From Lachnospiraceae bacterium (lineage in GTDB: Bacteria > Bacillota_A > Clostridia > Lachnospirales > Lachnospiraceae), in assembly GCA_017540915.1 (NCBI GenBank), contig JAFYAD010000255.1, positions 1 to 9,615 of the forward strand: a stretch of DNA of 9,615 bases. The letters run 5' to 3'. Every line of letters begins with the position of its first letter. Position 1 is the first letter of the stretch. This document shows positions 8,236 to 9,615 of the stretch, piece by piece. The notes under the pieces are model-generated. The model had not been told where the DNA came from. It made no database searches and saw nothing but the letters and a program-made list of their open reading frames with translations. The position numbers and the translations under genes are program-made.

Positions 8236-8278
8236 TATAAAACAGTAAAACAGCCCGAAAGTCTATGACCTTCGGGCT
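8236..8278 (-). terminator. Intrinsic terminator after the XRE regulator gene
   Basis: AGCCCGAAGGTC and GACTTTCGGGCT, read on the minus strand (8252-8278), form a 12-bp stem with one G-U pair and a 3-base ATA loop, followed by GTTTTACTGTTTTAT (8251-8237). The stem is better paired in minus-strand RNA (a G-U pair) than in plus-strand RNA (an A-C mismatch), and the T-tract is only on the minus side. It therefore ends transcripts from the XRE gene before guaB. Confidence 0.85.
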
Positions 8279-8368
8279 TAATACATTTTGATAAAAAAAG
8301 CAGAAAGCGAAGCCGGCAGTTTTGGGAACCGGGAAAAATATACACAAACCTTACTTTTTCCTGAATGC

Positions 8369-8806
8369 TTAAGGAGTTTTTTTGTATTTTTTTGCTTTTA
8401 TTCTGGTAAACTCAATGATCTCTCGCTTATCCTCCTCGTCAAGCATGGAAAACAAAAACAGCAGTTCCTTCTCATCATTTGAGAAAAAACGGTATTTTTT
8501 GCGGTTAAAACTGTCATTGTAATAATCCAGATATTCGGAGAGATCCTCACTGGATGTCGACGGCGAAGGAGCATCATAGTATTCGTCACGGTCTATCTCT
8601 ACCGACAGATGCAAAAGATCCTCCACAGAAATCTTATAAAGACCTGCGAGCTTATACAAAGTCTGGGTTGGCGGCACACAACGTCCGGTCTCGTAATGAC
8701 TGTACGTCTGCCGGATAACACCCAAAAATGAGGCAACATAATCCTGGGTATACGAATATGCACACCTTAATTGTTTCAATCTTTTCGAGAGTCTGGTTTT
8801 TTCCAT
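8369..8806 (-). CDS. XRE-family helix-turn-helix transcriptional regulator
   Basis: This 145-residue protein has a Cro/C1-type DNA-binding domain at about residues 4-66. LSKRLKQLRCAYSYTQDYVA forms helices 1-2; FLGVIRQTYSHYETG holds the recognition helix and the typical Y-x-x-Y-E-x-G end; and LYKLAGLYKISVEDLL closes the domain. A polar, acidic linker (about 70-100) leads to a C-terminal helical segment (LFLFSMLDEEDKREIIEFTR) that resembles the tail of many clostridial XRE regulators. The frame extends 11 codons further upstream, but the ATG at 8806 is preferred because GAGGAGG (8813-8819) lies 6 bases before it. It is followed by its own terminator, so it is monocistronic, and it is divergent from the two-gene unit starting at 9022, a common arrangement for a regulator controlling its neighbour. 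That link is inference. Confidence 0.9.
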   Translation of the reverse strand: MEKTRLSKRLKQLRCAYSYTQDYVASFLGVIRQTYSHYETGRCVPPTQTLYKLAGLYKISVEDLLHLSVEIDRDEYYDAPSPSTSSEDLSEYLDYYNDSFNRKKYRFFSNDEKELLFLFSMLDEEDKREIIEFTRIKAKKYKKTP

Positions 8807-8854
8807 TACTGGCCTCCTCGAATCTGTCAAAACTAGCATGATAAACTGAATAGC

Positions 8855-8884
8855 ATTGTATATACAGCCATATAAAAACTTGAA
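8855..8884 (-). promoter_or_regulatory. Possible promoter of the XRE regulator gene
   Basis: On the minus strand TTCAAG (8879-8884) and TACAAT (8855-8860) are 18 bases apart; TATACA at 8860-8865 with 13 bases is less likely. The distance to the ATG at 8806 is about 48 bases. The whole divergent gap 8807-9021 is AT-rich and contains no supported gene. Confidence 0.45.
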
Positions 8885-8941
8885 CAGTAGCCCTTGGTTT
8901 CGAGCGGATAAATAAATTATTAGACTTTTATCAAAAAATGT

Positions 8942-8956
8942 GCTAATATTAATAGC
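8942..8956. promoter_or_regulatory. Short palindromic element in the divergent gap, possible operator
   Basis: GCTA and TAGC flank a 7-base centre, with the 8-bp palindrome TAATATTA at 8944-8951 inside. It lies between the XRE gene and the divergent gene at 9022. The same stretch can be read as a plus-strand -10 (TAATAT, 8944-8949) with TTAGAC 18 bases upstream (8920-8925), which would let a repressor bound here block the rightward unit. AT-rich DNA yields such palindromes easily. Confidence 0.25.
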
Positions 8957-9021
8957 GTTTCAGTCGATATATGTATAGTAGATATAGCTTTTCTTGAAAA
9001 AAGATATTTTAAATAGCGAAA

Positions 9022-9426
9022 ATGAGCAGAGAAGACGATAATATAGTCCTTTGTGCTATCGGACAATTAACACTGAAAACAGAAGACGATAACCCCGACC
9101 AGCTTGAATCGATCTTAAGATGTGCCCGGAAAAACCGGGTATTTTCATCCTCTCCTTACGGGCAGGAATACATCAGAAAAACAGCAGACAGGCTCAAACA
9201 GCTTTCCTCGGATGAAAATGCAGCCTTTAACGCCATGATACGTCGGTCTGACAAGAAAACGGAAGACCTCTTTCGTGACCTTGACGAGAGCCTGTTTCAG
9301 ATGGCAAGCCAACACACCGCAAGGAACACTGAAAAGCTTGTCTGGTTGGTGCTGGCATTATCGCTCATAAACACGATAGCGCTGTTTTTTATTGCACTCT
9401 TTGTCTGGAATCTGAATATGGTATAA
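9022..9426 (+). CDS. Tail-anchored membrane protein of unknown function
   Basis: This 134-residue protein has no signal peptide and a single strongly hydrophobic segment near the C-terminus (about 106-129, WLVLALSLINTIALFFIALF), leaving only about five residues outside the membrane. The N-terminal 100 residues are charged and mostly helical, with a possible coiled-coil stretch (about 47-100, rich in Lys, Arg, Asp and Glu) and two Cys (11, 34). This C-tail-anchored topology places the body in the cytoplasm. The family was not recognised. The ATG has no recognisable ribosome binding site upstream (the preceding 20 bases are A/T-rich with no GGAGG-like run), so the exact start is less sure. It begins a rightward unit with the next gene only 6 bases after its stop, and lies divergent from an XRE regulator. 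A membrane anchor or signalling partner for the next gene's product is a reasonable guess only. Confidence 0.7.
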   Translation: MSREDDNIVLCAIGQLTLKTEDDNPDQLESILRCARKNRVFSSSPYGQEYIRKTADRLKQLSSDENAAFNAMIRRSDKKTEDLFRDLDESLFQMASQHTARNTEKLVWLVLALSLINTIALFFIALFVWNLNMV

Positions 9427-9432
9427 AACAAA

Positions 9433-9615
9433 ATGTCTGATACAGAAAAACAACTGGGTGGATTTGTTGCTGTAAACACCGGAAAGATAAAAAACTGCTA
9501 CTCATACCTCGCAGGCTTCGGGCGCAGGAACAGGCTCGATTTTATCTCGAGGAACAGCGGGAACATAACACTGTCACTCACAAATGACAAAGGTACACAA
9601 AAGGATCTGCGGGAT
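9433..9615 (+). CDS. GLUG-like repeat protein, N-terminal part (cut by right edge)
   Basis: An open frame of 61 codons runs off the edge. The product starts MSDTEKQLGGFVAVNTGKIK and then NCYSYLAG, which fits the GLUG motif pattern (GG-V--N-G-I-NCY) seen in beta-helical repeat regions of bacterial surface proteins. A second, weaker copy follows 26 residues later: FVAVNTGKI (11-19) aligns with FISRNSGNI (37-45). GLUG proteins are usually secreted, yet here the repeat begins at residue 9 with no room for a signal peptide. The ATG lies 6 bases after the stop of the tail-anchored gene, so the two are probably co-transcribed. No ribosome binding site is evident, so re-initiation after the upstream gene is possible. 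The rest of the protein, which would decide its function, is outside the window. Confidence 0.7.
   Translation, partial: MSDTEKQLGGFVAVNTGKIKNCYSYLAGFGRRNRLDFISRNSGNITLSLTNDKGTQKDLRD

Noticed and set aside
8807..8839. Longer XRE regulator frame starting at 8839
   Set aside because: The extra 11 residues cover the GAGGAGG site that serves the ATG at 8806.
8807..9615. Phage or integrative element boundary next to guaB
   Set aside because: No integrase, attachment-site repeat or tRNA end is visible in the window; only the XRE gene and missing ribosome binding sites hint at it.

Overview
The window looks like a chromosomal segment from a Gram-positive anaerobe of the class Clostridia, most likely family Lachnospiraceae. 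This is inferred from the protein sequences (a typical clostridial IMP dehydrogenase and UvrB, a VanW/YabE-like secreted wall protein, and an XRE regulator whose C-terminal helical module is common in that family), from strong GGAGG-type ribosome binding sites, and from moderate GC content. No rRNA, tRNA, CRISPR array, transposase, integrase or riboswitch was found.

Layout. Positions 1-3009 hold a leftward gene series: a secreted VanW-domain protein with a long Asp-Thr-Gly-Ser-Thr repeat tail, an AIR-synthase/HypE-related protein whose ribosome binding site lies inside the end of the VanW gene, and the start of an Lrp/AsnC-type regulator cut by the left edge. Positions 3010-3356 hold regulatory DNA and a 35-residue single-pass membrane protein on the minus strand that has a good ribosome binding site. 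Rightward from 3357 come a membrane-anchored TPR-like protein of unknown function and then uvrB, which has a LexA-like sequence just ahead of it. uvrB converges on a 77-residue hypothetical gene on the minus strand, with a long hairpin between the two stops. guaB (IMP dehydrogenase) follows on the minus strand with a clear sigma-A-type promoter. Upstream of guaB, and separated from it by a strong intrinsic terminator, is an XRE-family regulator gene, also on the minus strand.

The right end is the least ordinary part. Divergent from the XRE regulator, two rightward genes start: a 134-residue protein with one membrane segment at its C-terminal end, and 6 bases later a protein cut by the edge that opens directly with GLUG-like repeats and has no signal peptide. 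Neither gene has a recognisable ribosome binding site, unlike nearly every other gene here. This is the best candidate for an undescribed accessory module, but most of it lies outside the window and no function can be assigned. The rest is mainly housekeeping: DNA repair (uvrB), guanine nucleotide synthesis (guaB), and cell-envelope or regulatory genes.
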